This document shows positions 37,877 to 47,705 of a DNA stretch of 64,000 bases, piece after piece. The DNA is from Roseibium porphyridii (GTDB lineage: Bacteria > Pseudomonadota > Alphaproteobacteria > Rhizobiales > Stappiaceae): positions 4,940,001 through 5,004,000 of the forward strand of contig NZ_CP120863.1 of NCBI RefSeq assembly GCF_026191725.2, written 5' to 3'. Position 1 is the first letter of the stretch. The number at the start of each line of letters is the position of its first letter. The notes below the pieces were generated by a model. It was not told the origin of the DNA. It searched no databases and was given only the letters and a program-made list of their open reading frames with translations. The position numbers were made by a program, and so were the translations under genes.

Positions 37877-38434
37877 TTAGGGCGCATAGCGCAGAAAGAG
37901 AACCTGACTGTCCCCGGCTTGCCGTCGATCAACTTCGGCAAAGCCTTCGGGTGTTTCAATGTCGGCACTTGCCCGCTCTTCCAGTACACAGACTGCGTCC
38001 GGCTTGAGCCAGCCTCCGGAACCAGCTGACTGCAGTGCCTTTTCACCGAGGCCCTTGTCATAAGGCGGATCGGCAAAGAGAATGTCGAACGGTTCGATCG
38101 TACCAGGTTCGCCCAGGCGGGTTGCGTCCCGTCGGAAGATTTTCGCAGCTCCGTTTAGCCCCAGACTTTCCATGTTGCGCCGGATCACTCCGCGCGCTTC
38201 AGCCCCCTCTTCTATGAAGGTGCAATGGCGCGCTCCTCTGCTGATGGCTTCAAAGCCGAGCGCTCCGGTTCCGGCAAACAAGTCCAGAACGCGCGCGCCT
38301 TCGAATTCCATTCCCAAGCCGTGCGCGAGAATGTTGAAGATCGTCTCGCGCAGTCTGTCGCTTGTCGGACGGGTTCCCTGAGATTTAGGCGCCGCAATCG
38401 CGGCGCCCTTGAAGCGCCCTGCGACTATTCTCAC
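37877..38434 (-). CDS. rsmD: 16S rRNA (guanine966-N2)-methyltransferase
   Basis: A 185-residue SAM-dependent methyltransferase acting on the small subunit rRNA. The N-terminal MRIVAGRFKGAAIAAP, the SAM-binding VLDLFAGTGALGFEAISRGA and the catalytic DPPY in DILFADPPYDKGL are intact. The GTG start overlaps the stop codon of the pseudouridine synthase gene upstream as GTGA, so both ribosome-modifying enzymes are coupled. Confidence 0.96.
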   Translation of the reverse strand: MRIVAGRFKGAAIAAPKSQGTRPTSDRLRETIFNILAHGLGMEFEGARVLDLFAGTGALGFEAISRGARHCTFIEEGAEARGVIRRNMESLGLNGAAKIFRRDATRLGEPGTIEPFDILFADPPYDKGLGEKALQSAGSGGWLKPDAVCVLEERASADIETPEGFAEVDRRQAGDSQVLFLRYAP

Positions 38435-39789
38435 GAACGGTCTCCGCGACGCGGTCCCCGACCGCCCTTGGGCGGGCCACGCCGCTCCTCTTTTTCGCGC
38501 GTGCTTCGACTTTCCTGCTGCTTGTCGTCAACGAGGCCATCCTCACTCCAAATCCGACGCTGAGGTGGGCTGCGTCGCTCTTGGTCCATGTCCTTGCGGG
38601 CCCTGGGTGCTGAAGTCATGCGGAAACGGGAACGGGGAGACACCTTTTCCTGACGCTGACCGCTGTTCTTGCGCGGCGCCTTACCCTGTTTGCGATCCGC
38701 ACGTTCGCTCTTGGCAGCCTTTTTCCGGTCTGTTTCTGTTTTGCCTTCACGCGCCGTCAGCCACTTGCCCTGGCCTTCTTCGCGTCGGCCGCCGGATTTG
38801 CGGTCGTCTCTGCCACCGCCAGACCGTTTTGTGGCCGACGTCTTTTCAGCTTCCTGTTTGGGTGTATGAAAGATCGGTGCGTCGAAGTCTGCTCCAGCCT
38901 CTTCGGCCAAGGCCTCGCCAAGCTGATCCCGCAATACGCGCCCGCGAATTTCGCGAACATCATTTTCCGGCAGATCCATGAGCTGAAACGGTCCATAGGA
39001 CACGCGGATCAGTCGGTTCACGGCAAGACCGAGATGTTCAAGCACACGCTTCACCTCCCGGTTCTTTCCTTCCCGCAAGCTGACGGTCATCCAGACGTTT
39101 CCGCCCTGCTCCTTGTCAAGCACAGCTTCGATCGCACCGTAAAGAACACCATCGATAGCAACACCGTCCTGCAACCCATTCAGATCGGCCTGCGTGACTT
39201 TGCCAAAGGCACGAACACGGTACCGTCTCAACCAACCGGTGGCAGGGAGTTCAAGAACCCTCGCGAGCCCGCCGTCATTGGTTAAGAGCAACAGACCTTC
39301 CGTGTTGATGTCGAGCCGCCCAACTGTCAGCACACGAGGCAGATCGTCCGGCAACCTGTCGAAGACAGTAGGGCGCCCCTCAGGGTCCTTGTTCGTCGTC
39401 ACAAGGCCACGCGGCTTGTGATAAAGCCAAAGCCTTGTTCTTTCCCGGGTCGGTAGAGCTGTTCCGTCCACAAGGACCTTGTCGTCCGGCGTCACCGTGA
39501 CTGCCGGTGTGGTGAGAACCTGACCGTTCAGTTCAACCCGGCCGTTGGCAATCCAGGTTTCTGCTTCGCGGCGCGAACACAGGCCTGCGCGCGCCATAAC
39601 CTTGGCAATCCGCTCGCCTCGAGAGCCGGTTTCGTCGGTCGTGCTGCGCGACGCAGGCATAGCCGCGCTTTTCTTTGGGCCGTCTTTCTTCGCACCTTGT
39701 GGCCCACGCCGTTTTGAAGGTGCACGATTGTCGCGCGCTCGCGGGTTCACCGAACCGGGGCGCTTGGGGGGAGTTTTTCTTGTCGTCAT
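38431..39789 (-). CDS. RluB/RsuA-family pseudouridine synthase with long charged tails
   Basis: A 452-residue rRNA pseudouridine synthase. An S4 RNA-binding domain (about 60-110, RIAKVMARAGLCSRREAETW) is followed by the catalytic domain with its aspartate in GRLDINTEGLLLLTNDGG. The C-terminal third (about 290-452) is low-complexity and rich in Arg, Lys, Glu and Asp (for example KAAKSERADRKQGKAP). The N-terminus is likewise basic. I start at the ATG at 39789; one at 39837 is also possible. It probably modifies 23S rRNA, and the tails probably help bind RNA (inference). Confidence 0.92.
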   Translation of the reverse strand: MTTRKTPPKRPGSVNPRARDNRAPSKRRGPQGAKKDGPKKSAAMPASRSTTDETGSRGERIAKVMARAGLCSRREAETWIANGRVELNGQVLTTPAVTVTPDDKVLVDGTALPTRERTRLWLYHKPRGLVTTNKDPEGRPTVFDRLPDDLPRVLTVGRLDINTEGLLLLTNDGGLARVLELPATGWLRRYRVRAFGKVTQADLNGLQDGVAIDGVLYGAIEAVLDKEQGGNVWMTVSLREGKNREVKRVLEHLGLAVNRLIRVSYGPFQLMDLPENDVREIRGRVLRDQLGEALAEEAGADFDAPIFHTPKQEAEKTSATKRSGGGRDDRKSGGRREEGQGKWLTAREGKTETDRKKAAKSERADRKQGKAPRKNSGQRQEKVSPRSRFRMTSAPRARKDMDQERRSPPQRRIWSEDGLVDDKQQESRSTREKEERRGPPKGGRGPRRGDRS

Positions 39790-39971
39790 GGCCGCGTCAT
39801 AGCAGAGCTTTGCCTTTTCTGAAATCGCTTGTTGCATTCACAGGCTGCAAAGGCGCTGACACCCAGACGCATAGCTCGGTCGAAAAGAAGAAATTACGGG
39901 GCTGACTGTATCGGCTTTTGCGATTAAACACGAACTTTCTTCGCCTCTCCAAAAGGGCCCTGAGACAATAA

Positions 39972-40445
39972 ATGACCAGCGGTCAGCACTCCCAACGTGA
40001 CAAGACATTCATGGATCTTGCGCTTGAAGAGGCGGAAAAAGCCTCCAGCCGCGGGGAAGTGCCTGTGGGCGCCGTTCTGGTCAGAGGAACCAGTATCCTC
40101 GCGCGGGACGGCAACCGAACCCTTGAACTCAACGACCCCACGGCGCACGCCGAAGTTCTGGTCATCCGCAAAGCCTGTGCATTGCTGAATTCACAGCGAC
40201 TACCTGATTGCGATCTGTACGTGACGCTGGAACCCTGTACCATGTGTGCAGGCGCTATCTCGTTTGCCCGTATACGAAGGCTCTACTACGGCGCTGGCGA
40301 CGAGAAAGGTGGCGCGGTTGATCATGGCGCTCGTTTCTTCGATCAGCCGACCTGCCATCATGCTCCCGATACCTATTCCGGTATAGGCGAGGTTCAGGCA
40401 GCGAAACTCCTGAGAGCTTTCTTCAACTCAAGGCGTCGAAACTGA
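39972..40445 (+). CDS. tadA: tRNA(adenine34) deaminase
   Basis: Converts A34 to inosine in tRNA-Arg(ACG). The zinc-deaminase motifs are complete: HAEV with the catalytic glutamate in NDPTAHAEVLVIRKA, and PCTMCAG with two cysteines. The 157 residues include a 13-residue extension before FMDLALEEAEKA; a later ATG (40011) is possible but the family usually has a short extension. It is divergent from the pseudouridine synthase gene, giving a small RNA-modification neighbourhood. Confidence 0.96.
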   Translation: MTSGQHSQRDKTFMDLALEEAEKASSRGEVPVGAVLVRGTSILARDGNRTLELNDPTAHAEVLVIRKACALLNSQRLPDCDLYVTLEPCTMCAGAISFARIRRLYYGAGDEKGGAVDHGARFFDQPTCHHAPDTYSGIGEVQAAKLLRAFFNSRRRN

Positions 40446-40474
40446 TGCGCACCGGTCTTGCCGGTACGGAGGAT

Positions 40475-41353
40475 CTATTCTTCGGCTTTGGTCTTCTCCC
40501 AGGCATCAAGAACCGCCGGCCACAGACCTTGTGACCAGAGATTGTTGTGGGCCGCACCGTCGAAGATCAGGATCTCTTTGGGATCTGCAGCGCGTTCAAA
40601 CAACCGTTTTCCGTGTTCAACGGGAATCACGAAATCTTCCGTGCCGTGGACGATCAGGATCGGCGCCCGGACATTTCCAATACGCTCGCGTGTCGGCATC
40701 TGGTCGATCATGAGCAGCCCGACGGGCAACCAGGGATATTGTTCGTATGCCCTGTCGACCAACGCCGTATATGGCGCTTCAAGGACAAGCAAATCTGTGT
40801 CCGGCTGATCTGCAGCTATCGCGGTTGCAACGCCTGTACCCATACTCTCGCCATGGATGATGATCCGATCCGTAAGACCTGCCACGGCTTGGAAGTGTTC
40901 CCGGCCATCTGAAATCAAATCAACTTCCGTCGGGCTGCCTTCGCTGCCTGCATAGCCTCTATAACTGGGCGCGTAGAGCCCGAAGCCACTGTCGAGGATC
41001 TGTTTGAAGCGAGATGCGCGCGTGGACACGTTTCCGGAATTGCCGTGAAAATAAAGAACCGTCGGAGCACCTTCGACCGCTGGCGCAGCAGACCAGACGC
41101 TGATTTGTGTGCCGTCTGCCATGGTCACAGTTTCAACTGCTACCTGGTCAAGCCCGGCCTCCGCGGGGTCAGACAACTCTCCCGTCGGTACAAACAGAAA
41201 GCTGCGCTGGTTCAGATACATGAAGCCTGCTGCCATCGTGTACGCAATCGCCACGACGACAGTCAGATTGACCAACAGCTTGCGGACACGTTTTCCCGAA
41301 CCGGATGGTGTTGCCCTGGCATTCAGGGCCGGATCGTTTTCAGCTTCGGACAT
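40475..41353 (-). CDS. membrane-anchored alpha/beta hydrolase, Bem46/YfhR-like
   Basis: A 292-residue protein with an N-terminal transmembrane helix (about 27-48, LLVNLTVVVAIAYTMAAGFM) and a serine hydrolase domain probably outside the cytoplasm. The oxyanion segment YFHGNSGNVSTRA, the nucleophile in HGESMGTGVATAI, the acid in VHGTEDFVIPVEHG and the histidine in GAAHNNLWSQG form a full triad. Substrate unknown; the family includes thioesterases and depalmitoylases. The gene lies 65 bases after mutL on the same strand. Confidence 0.9.
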   Translation of the reverse strand: MSEAENDPALNARATPSGSGKRVRKLLVNLTVVVAIAYTMAAGFMYLNQRSFLFVPTGELSDPAEAGLDQVAVETVTMADGTQISVWSAAPAVEGAPTVLYFHGNSGNVSTRASRFKQILDSGFGLYAPSYRGYAGSEGSPTEVDLISDGREHFQAVAGLTDRIIIHGESMGTGVATAIAADQPDTDLLVLEAPYTALVDRAYEQYPWLPVGLLMIDQMPTRERIGNVRAPILIVHGTEDFVIPVEHGKRLFERAADPKEILIFDGAAHNNLWSQGLWPAVLDAWEKTKAEE

Positions 41354-41418
41354 GCACGTATCTCAAATCAGTTTCCGGAATTCTCATTTGGGTTTTGTTG
41401 CCGGCGTCGGCATCGCGG

Positions 41419-43329
41419 TCACTTGCGGCCGAAGAGTTTCTCAATATCCGTGAGTTTCAACTCAACCCAGGTTGGCCGACCATGGTTGCATTGCCCGGAT
41501 AGCGGCGTTGCTTCCATGTCCCGCAACAAGGCATCCATTTCCTCTGCACGCATCCGCCGACCGGCGCGAACGGAGCCATGGCAGGCCATCGTGGCGGCAA
41601 CATGGTCAAGTTTGTCCCTCAGACCATCTGCCGTGTCCCATTCGGCAAGTTCGTCAGCAAGATTGCGGACCATACCTTGAATATCCATGTCGCCGAGCAT
41701 CGCCGGCGTTTCTCTGACGGCGATAGCACCAGGACCGAATGCCTCAAGCGACAGGCCTACGGCCTCCAGATCGTCGGCACGCTCGGCGAGCCGGGCCGCG
41801 TCTTCTTCAGGCAATTCGACGATTTCAGGGATCAGAAGCATTTGCCGTGCAACACTTTTCTTCGCCAGCGCTTCTTTCAAACGTTCATAAACAAGGCGCT
41901 CATGAGCGGCATGCTGATCCACGATGACAACCCCATCACCTGTCTGGGCAATGATGTAGGTTTCGTGGACCTGTGCCCTTGCGGCTCCGAGGGGCAGCAA
42001 AGTCTTTTCCGTTTCCACCGGTATTTCGTGGGCTCTGGCGTCCGCAGAAGGCGTCGCAAGCCCCGCGAACCCGTCCTGTCCGGGTGTTTGGAAAGCTCTT
42101 TGGGCACTTTCAGAAAATTCGGAAATCGGCCCCTCATTTTCCTCAAGTGGCCGAAAGGCCTCCGGGTTCCAGTGGGCTGCTGCAGTTGCACGAGCAAATC
42201 CGCTACCCCGCCCGGCATATGCAGTATCTGTTGCTCCTCCCGCTGGCGAAGCGGCAAATCCATACCCAGCCTGAGGGTCGCCATGAGATCTGATTGCGTC
42301 CAGGGCAATCGCTGCATTTGAGGTCGAAGCACGGTGGCCGGCATCAACCAGTGCGCGCTTTATGGCACCAACCAGCAGTCCTCGCACCAATTGCGCATCC
42401 CTGAACCTGACATCCGCCTTTGCGGGGTGAACATTGACGTCTACCTGACCGGGATCGAGTTCAATAAACAGGACGACAACCGGATGCCGGTCACGCGCCA
42501 GAACATCTGCATAGGCACCGCGCAGGCCCGACAACAACAGTTTGTCCTTTACCGGTCTGCCGTTCACAAAAAAGAACTGATGCTGGGCATTGCCCCGGTG
42601 ATGTGTCGGAAGCCCGGCAAACCCCGACAACCTGACGCCTTCCCGCTCAGCGTCGATTTCCATGGCATTGTCGACAAACTCCGGGCCGAGAATTTGAGCA
42701 ATTCGAGCAAGGTGCGGCTCATCTCCTCGAGCTGCCGGCCAGCTTTGCGCCTGGCGATCTGCTCCTGAAAGTGAAAACCCTACAGTTGGATAAGCCAGGG
42801 CGATGCGTTTAACGATCTCGGTGATCGCTGCCGCCTCGGCACGATCGGATTTCAAAAACTTCAAGCGTGCAGGTGTCGCAAAGAACAGATCGCGCACCTC
42901 AACCTGGGTGCCCTTGGCTCTGGCGGCGGGAACAATCGGCTGATGCCTGCCACCTTCAACCGCGATGGCCCATGCATGATCTTCCGTTTCGTGGCGTGTC
43001 TGAATGGCAAGGCGAGCGACGGACCCGATCGAGGGCAATGCTTCGCCACGAAACCCGAGCGTGCGAATATCGAAGAGGTCATCATCCGAAATCTTGGAAG
43101 TGCAGTGCCGGCGAACAGCCAGTTCCAGGTCGTCGCGGTTCATCCCAAGTCCATCGTCAGCCACACGCATCAGGGTCTTGCCGCCGGCAGCCGTGACAAT
43201 CTCGATGTTCCCGGCTCCGGCATCGACCGCGTTTTCGACCAGCTCCTTGATGACGCTGGCCGGACGCTCAATCACTTCCCCGGCGGCGATCTGGTTGATC
43301 ACCTGTTCGCCAAGTTGCCTGACCTTCAT
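41419..43329 (-). CDS. mutL: DNA mismatch repair protein MutL (endonuclease type)
   Basis: A 636-residue GHKL ATPase that couples mismatch recognition to strand incision. ATPase motifs are complete ([39 protein letters not shown]). The C-terminal domain carries the nicking motif DQHA-x2-E-x4-E ([12 protein letters not shown]), with [10 protein letters not shown] and CNHGRPTW as supporting metal-site motifs. The protein itself is thus the nickase and MutH is not needed, as usual outside gammaproteobacteria. The linker (about 350-420) is variable and Ala/Gly-rich. Confidence 0.97.
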   Translation of the reverse strand: MKVRQLGEQVINQIAAGEVIERPASVIKELVENAVDAGAGNIEIVTAAGGKTLMRVADDGLGMNRDDLELAVRRHCTSKISDDDLFDIRTLGFRGEALPSIGSVARLAIQTRHETEDHAWAIAVEGGRHQPIVPAARAKGTQVEVRDLFFATPARLKFLKSDRAEAAAITEIVKRIALAYPTVGFSLSGADRQAQSWPAARGDEPHLARIAQILGPEFVDNAMEIDAEREGVRLSGFAGLPTHHRGNAQHQFFFVNGRPVKDKLLLSGLRGAYADVLARDRHPVVVLFIELDPGQVDVNVHPAKADVRFRDAQLVRGLLVGAIKRALVDAGHRASTSNAAIALDAIRSHGDPQAGYGFAASPAGGATDTAYAGRGSGFARATAAAHWNPEAFRPLEENEGPISEFSESAQRAFQTPGQDGFAGLATPSADARAHEIPVETEKTLLPLGAARAQVHETYIIAQTGDGVVIVDQHAAHERLVYERLKEALAKKSVARQMLLIPEIVELPEEDAARLAERADDLEAVGLSLEAFGPGAIAVRETPAMLGDMDIQGMVRNLADELAEWDTADGLRDKLDHVAATMACHGSVRAGRRMRAEEMDALLRDMEATPLSGQCNHGRPTWVELKLTDIEKLFGRK

Positions 43330-43442
43330 GAAACTCCCTTTACTCGGTTTCTTACCGCGCTGCGATCCTATATGGTCCGCGCCGAGTTTGCCTCGATTCT
43401 TTCATCAGCTTATCAGACACACCGTGATCCGAGTGACCCGCC

Positions 43443-44318
43443 ATGACCGTTTCTGCACCGCTTCTTGTTGACGGGCTCCGCGCCCTTGCCCCTTCCTATA
43501 AGGGCATCTTGTGTGACGTCTGGGGCGTTTTGCACAACGGGGTCGCCGCCTTTGAAGATGCCCACAAGGCGCTGCGAAAATACAGGGACGAAACCGGCGG
43601 CAAGGTCGTGCTGATAACCAACGCTCCGCGTCCTGCCAAACAGGTTGGTGAAATGCTCGCCAGTCTCGGCGTGCCGGAAGAGGCCTATGACGGCATTGTC
43701 ACTTCAGGCGACGTCACGCGCAGTGTTCTGGAAGCACAAGGTACAAAAACGCTGTTACACATCGGCCCCAATCGGGACCAGCCTCTTTACTGGAACCTGG
43801 AAGCGACCTTCACGCAAAATGACGACGAGGCAGACGCTATCAGCTGCACCGGTCTGACGGATGATGAAACGGAAACACCGGATGATTATCGCGACCGTTT
43901 GCAGAAACTGGTCGACCGCAAGCTGCCGATGATCTGCGCCAATCCGGACATCGTTGTTGAGCGCGGCGACCGTCTGGTGTGGTGCGCCGGCGCTCTGGCA
44001 AGGCTTTACGAAGACCTTGGCGGTGAGGTTGCCATACTCGGCAAGCCTCACGGTCCGATCTACAAGGCAGCACTGGATCGGCTTTCGGAGCTCGCCGGCA
44101 CGACGATCGCAAAGGAAGACGTCCTTGCAGTCGGTGACGGTTTGCCGACCGATATTCGCGGTGCAGTTTCGCAGGACATTGATGTGCTGTTCATAACTGC
44201 CGGTATTCACGCTTCGGATTTCGGCCCAAGCGATGATCCCGAGGAACACCTGATCCGCCGCCGTCTGACCGAAGAAGGTTTACGTGCCCGGGCTGCCCTT
44301 CCGCGCTTGTGGTGGTAA
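43443..44318 (+). CDS. TIGR01459-type HAD family hydrolase
   Basis: A 291-residue HAD-IIA (NagD-like) phosphatase. The nucleophile motif is DVWGVLHNGVAAF (DxWG in place of the usual DxDG). The motif II region is VVLITNAPRPAKQ, the lysine lies in AILGKPHGPIYKAAL, and the acidic pair is GDGLPTDIRGA. TIGR01459 members are common in alphaproteobacteria, substrate unknown. It is divergent from mutL, and a strong terminator separates it from cheZ. Confidence 0.92.
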   Translation: MTVSAPLLVDGLRALAPSYKGILCDVWGVLHNGVAAFEDAHKALRKYRDETGGKVVLITNAPRPAKQVGEMLASLGVPEEAYDGIVTSGDVTRSVLEAQGTKTLLHIGPNRDQPLYWNLEATFTQNDDEADAISCTGLTDDETETPDDYRDRLQKLVDRKLPMICANPDIVVERGDRLVWCAGALARLYEDLGGEVAILGKPHGPIYKAALDRLSELAGTTIAKEDVLAVGDGLPTDIRGAVSQDIDVLFITAGIHASDFGPSDDPEEHLIRRRLTEEGLRARAALPRLWW

Positions 44319-44464
44319 GCGGCAAACCGGACCCAATCGCCGGTCTGCATTTTGAAATGTCGGGGAAGGTTTTCAACACTCTTGCTGCCTACCGATGATA
44401 GCTCACTTGAAAAGAGCAACAGTCGACTGGCTTCCACAAAGTCTTTTTTGACGGACTTGAAACG

Positions 44465-44493
44465 AAAAAGGCTCTCACATGGAGAGCCTTTTT
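44465..44493. terminator. bidirectional intrinsic terminator between HAD gene and cheZ
   Basis: A 12-bp stem (AAAAAGGCTCTC/GAGAGCCTTTTT, 44465-44476 and 44482-44493) with an ACATG loop, A- and T-rich at its two ends. It serves both convergent genes. Confidence 0.92.
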
Positions 44494-44515
44494 GAGAATT
44501 CTTTTTAAGCTTCGA

Positions 44516-45181
44516 TCAGTCGAAGAGCTTATCGATATCTGCCTGCGCATCGCCTAGCATGGCGTCGATGTCGTCCTGAGACACACCTTGGCCATCGTGT
44601 TGCGGTCCGTGCAGGATCAACTCCCGCTGGCGGCGTTCTTCGTCTGTCTCGACCAGCTCGGCATCCAAATCTTCCGGAAGACGCAAGTGCTCGATGAAAG
44701 AGCTCACCCGTTCGTCAATGTAACGGAGCGTTGACACGACCTTTGAAATTCGCTGGCCTGTAATATCCTGGAAAGTACATGCCTCGAAGATCCCGATCAT
44801 CTTGTTGGAGACGAGCTCCTGATAGGCTTCAGGATCGCTGGTGTCAGCAGACATGATGTCTTCTGCAGCTTCCATGATGGAGTTGGTGGCCTCTTCCGTA
44901 GCCTCAACAATCGCATCAAGTTCACGTCCGGCATCCGGGATCTTGTTGCCGGTCATGTCATTGGCACGCAATTGGGAGATTTCCTCCTTCATGCGCTTAA
45001 TTTCCCTCGCGATCATCGTCAGCTCGTCAGTGACCGCCGGCTGAACAGTCTCGAGGTAATCATGCATCGAACCGGACATCATCTCAGCAAGATGCATGAC
45101 ATCTGTCAGGGAAACTTCACTTTCCCGGTTTTTGTTTTCCTGCAGGAAATCGATTACGCGGGCGATATTTTCTTGTTTCAT
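44516..45181 (-). CDS. cheZ: protein phosphatase CheZ
   Basis: Dephosphorylates CheY-P to reset chemotaxis signalling. At 221 residues, it is a long helical protein (about 20-165). The active-site motif FQDITGQ is present, with D139 and Q143 matching the E. coli catalytic Asp and Gln. The C-terminal CheY-binding helix is seen in QADIDKLFD after an acidic linker (DDIDAMLGD). I start at the ATG at 45181; the open frame extends to 45304 without support. It lies downstream of cheY on the same strand. Confidence 0.92.
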   Translation of the reverse strand: MKQENIARVIDFLQENKNRESEVSLTDVMHLAEMMSGSMHDYLETVQPAVTDELTMIAREIKRMKEEISQLRANDMTGNKIPDAGRELDAIVEATEEATNSIMEAAEDIMSADTSDPEAYQELVSNKMIGIFEACTFQDITGQRISKVVSTLRYIDERVSSFIEHLRLPEDLDAELVETDEERRQRELILHGPQHDGQGVSQDDIDAMLGDAQADIDKLFD

Positions 45182-45365
45182 TTTTTCGCGCCTTTCTTTC
45201 ACGGCATCATTCGATGCGCGGAGCCCCCCAAAGGCCCGCTCGTCCGACAGGGTGCGGCATGTCACGCCCGATCCACCTGCCCAGCGGATCGAGATGTGCC
45301 ACAACCATCGGCTGGCACTGGCGGAGACGCACCATGGAAGCGCTTACCCCGCCATATGCGAGAGA

Positions 45366-45749
45366 TTATTCCGAGAAAACGGCTTCGATCTTGCCTTTCA
45401 ACGTCTGCGCGTTGAACGGCTTCACGATGTAGTTGTTCACACCGGCTTTTTTGGCGGCAATGACGTTCTCGGTTTTGGATTCCGCTGTCACCATAATAAA
45501 CGGTGTTTTGCTGAGACCGCTATCGGCACGAACCTGCTTGAGCAGTTCGTAGCCAGTCATCGGCTCCATATTCCAGTCGGAAATCACCAGGCCGTAACGG
45601 CGCTGTTTCATTTTTTCCAATGCTTCGGTACCGTCCGCGGCATCGTCGATGTCTTCGAAGCCAAGCTGCTTGAGCAGGTTCCGAATGATGCGAATCATGG
45701 TCTTATAATCATCGACCACGAGGACCGGCATCTGAAGATCAAGGGCCAT
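45366..45749 (-). CDS. cheY: chemotaxis response regulator CheY
   Basis: A single-domain receiver of 127 residues. The phosphorylation pocket is complete: D13 and D14 (VVDDYKT), the acceptor D58 (VISDWNME), T88 (MVTAESK) and K110 (NYIVKPF). The SDWNM motif is typical of CheY that binds the flagellar motor switch. The gene heads a cheY-cheZ pair; other che genes are not visible here. The 184 bases between cheY and cheZ contain no gene. Confidence 0.95.
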   Translation of the reverse strand: MALDLQMPVLVVDDYKTMIRIIRNLLKQLGFEDIDDAADGTEALEKMKQRRYGLVISDWNMEPMTGYELLKQVRADSGLSKTPFIMVTAESKTENVIAAKKAGVNNYIVKPFNAQTLKGKIEAVFSE

Positions 45750-46001
45750 TGTCTACTCCATACTGTCAATTTGCGCGGCCCCTGGCCGTGGGCCGGTGGA
45801 TACGCGTTATGACTTTGAAGGAGAGTGACACATTCATCTGTGTCCTCACCTCCCCACACTCCAAGCAATCTAGACGCTGCCCCTGAAAAGACCGTTAATA
45901 ACGCAGGTTTTTTTTCTCAGCCCAAAGCATAATTGCCAGAAAACCTTGGCCAGCCTAGCGTCCTGCCAACATAAAAAACTTGAATTCGAGGCGGAAACCC
46001 A

Positions 46002-46448
46002 ATGTTGGAACTGCAAAAACTCTGTTTTGAAGATCTCAAGACCGGGATGAGCGAAGAACTTGTTAAACATGTCAGTTCTTCCGATGTTGTCGGTTTCGCC
46101 GAAGTATCCGGCGATAGAAATCCAATTCATCTTTCCGAACACTTTGCCGCCAGAACGCCCTTCAAGACCCGAATCGCGCACGGGCTTTATACCGCCAGTC
46201 TTATTTCCGCGGTTCTGGGAACCCGTTTACCCGGCCCGGGCGCCATCTATCTGTCGCAAACATTGAACTTCAAAGCACCCGTCAAGATCGGTGACGACGT
46301 CAAGGTCACCGTAACAGTCGAGGAGCTTCAGGAAAGGGGAAATCGCGCCCGTTTGTCATGCATCTGCAGCGTTGACGATACTGTCGTACTGGAAGGTGAA
46401 GCGCTGGTGAAAGTTCCCAGCCGCGATGAAGACCGCTCAGGCCTTTGA
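46002..46448 (+). CDS. MaoC family (R)-specific enoyl-CoA hydratase-like protein
   Basis: A 148-residue hot-dog-fold protein. The hydratase 2 motif is clear: FAEVSGDRNPIHLSEHFAAR holds the catalytic Asp and His (here split as SGDRNPIHLSE). It is followed by IAHGLYTASLISAVLG. Members hydrate crotonyl-type enoyl-CoA to (R)-3-hydroxyacyl-CoA, feeding polyhydroxyalkanoate synthesis or fatty-acid use. GAGGCGG precedes the ATG. The specific pathway is not evident from neighbours. Confidence 0.92.
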   Translation: MLELQKLCFEDLKTGMSEELVKHVSSSDVVGFAEVSGDRNPIHLSEHFAARTPFKTRIAHGLYTASLISAVLGTRLPGPGAIYLSQTLNFKAPVKIGDDVKVTVTVEELQERGNRARLSCICSVDDTVVLEGEALVKVPSRDEDRSGL

Positions 46449-46522
46449 AGCCAACACGCACCTGTCGTGGTCTGCTCCATCTTGACCTTTCAAAGTCTTG
46501 GCGGCAGGTTCCTCGCCGAACG

Positions 46523-46567
46523 GGCGGTCAGCCTGGCTAAGTCCCTGCTCTCCTGACCGCCGATTTT
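46523..46567 (+). terminator. terminator-like hairpin between MaoC gene and ribF
   Basis: A perfect 9-bp stem GGCGGTCAG/CTGACCGCC (46523-46531 and 46553-46561) followed by GATTTT. The 21-base loop is long. Confidence 0.6.
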
Positions 46568-46624
46568 GCGGACAGCCGGTCTTATCGGTCGGTCTTGCCG
46601 AAACGTTTTGCGAAAGTTACCTGG

Positions 46625-47623
46625 ATGAGCCTGAGAGATCCATCAAAGTTCCTGATTGCCGACAGTCTTGATACCTTCCCTCAGGAGCTGAAGGGCGGCA
46701 TCGTTGCGATTGGAAATTTCGATGGAGTTCATCGGGGTCATCGCGCTGTGCTTGGAGCAGCGCTTGGCCTCGGACACGGCACGCACCACCCGGTGTTTGC
46801 CATGAGTTTCGAGCCGCATCCCCGAACCGTCTTCAATCCGGCCAAACCTGTCAGCCGGTTGACGCCGCCGGAACAAAAACTTGGCCTACTGAAGGTCTGT
46901 GGTCTGGACGGCGCGCTTATCTTGCCTTTCACCAAGGAATTTGCCGGCATCGAAGCCAATGCCTTTGTTCAGGAAATCCTGATCGACACTCTTGGCATCT
47001 CTCACGCCGTGACCGGTTACGATTTTCATTTCGGCCGTGCAAGGCAGGGAACGCCCGACTACCTGCGCAATGCCGGTGCCAATCACGGCTTCGGTGTCAC
47101 GATTGTGCAAAGAGAAGAAGATGAAGGCGCAGAGGTCATTTCTTCCACACGGGTTCGCGACAGCCTGCGACGCGGTGATATTGTTCAGGCCAACGCGCTT
47201 CTGGGCTATCGCTGGTTCTTCGAAAAGTCGGTTCAGCACGGCGACAAGCGCGGACGAGATCTCGGCTACCCGACCGCAAATCTGAATCTGGGAGAAGACA
47301 CACCGCTGCAGCGCGGGATCTATGCGGTCAAGGTCAAAACAGGCGGGCAATGGTATGACGGTGTTGCCAGCTATGGACGCCGACCGACATTCGACAACGG
47401 CGCAACTCTCTTTGAAGTGCATTTGTTTGATTTCAACGGAGACTTATATGACGCAACCCTGCGCGTGCATCTTGTTGCTTACCTTCGGGGGGAAGAAAAG
47501 TTCGATAGCGTAGAGGCGCTCGTCACCCAGATGGACACAGACAGCGAAGAGGCGCGCGCTGCGCTGGCCTCCATGCAACCGTTGTCTGATATCGACATGA
47601 AATTGCTGGATCTTGCGCCCTGA
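46625..47623 (+). CDS. ribF: bifunctional riboflavin kinase / FAD synthetase
   Basis: Makes FMN and FAD from riboflavin. The N-terminal adenylyltransferase domain shows GNFDGVHRGHRAVL and ISSTRVRDSLRRGD. The C-terminal flavokinase domain shows KRGRDLGYPTANL and FEVHLFDFNGDLY. The ATG at 46625 gives 332 residues; a TTG at 46595 would add ten. No FMN riboswitch is seen upstream, as expected for ribF in this group. Confidence 0.95.
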   Translation: MSLRDPSKFLIADSLDTFPQELKGGIVAIGNFDGVHRGHRAVLGAALGLGHGTHHPVFAMSFEPHPRTVFNPAKPVSRLTPPEQKLGLLKVCGLDGALILPFTKEFAGIEANAFVQEILIDTLGISHAVTGYDFHFGRARQGTPDYLRNAGANHGFGVTIVQREEDEGAEVISSTRVRDSLRRGDIVQANALLGYRWFFEKSVQHGDKRGRDLGYPTANLNLGEDTPLQRGIYAVKVKTGGQWYDGVASYGRRPTFDNGATLFEVHLFDFNGDLYDATLRVHLVAYLRGEEKFDSVEALVTQMDTDSEEARAALASMQPLSDIDMKLLDLAP

Positions 47624-47705
47624 CAAAGCCCGCGCGTGCACTTTGCACCTGCGAGCAGTTGTCACTGAAGGCCGTAGTAACGTTACCTACTGTTGGATGC
47701 GACGA

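Noticed and set aside
40451..40465. ACCGG-TCTTG-CCGGT hairpin between tadA and the hydrolase gene
   Set aside because: Only a 5-bp stem and no T-run on either strand, too weak to call a terminator.
47677..47686. GTAACGTTAC palindrome between ribF and the GT87 gene
   Set aside because: A 10-base palindrome in a convergent intergenic region without promoter need; no further support.
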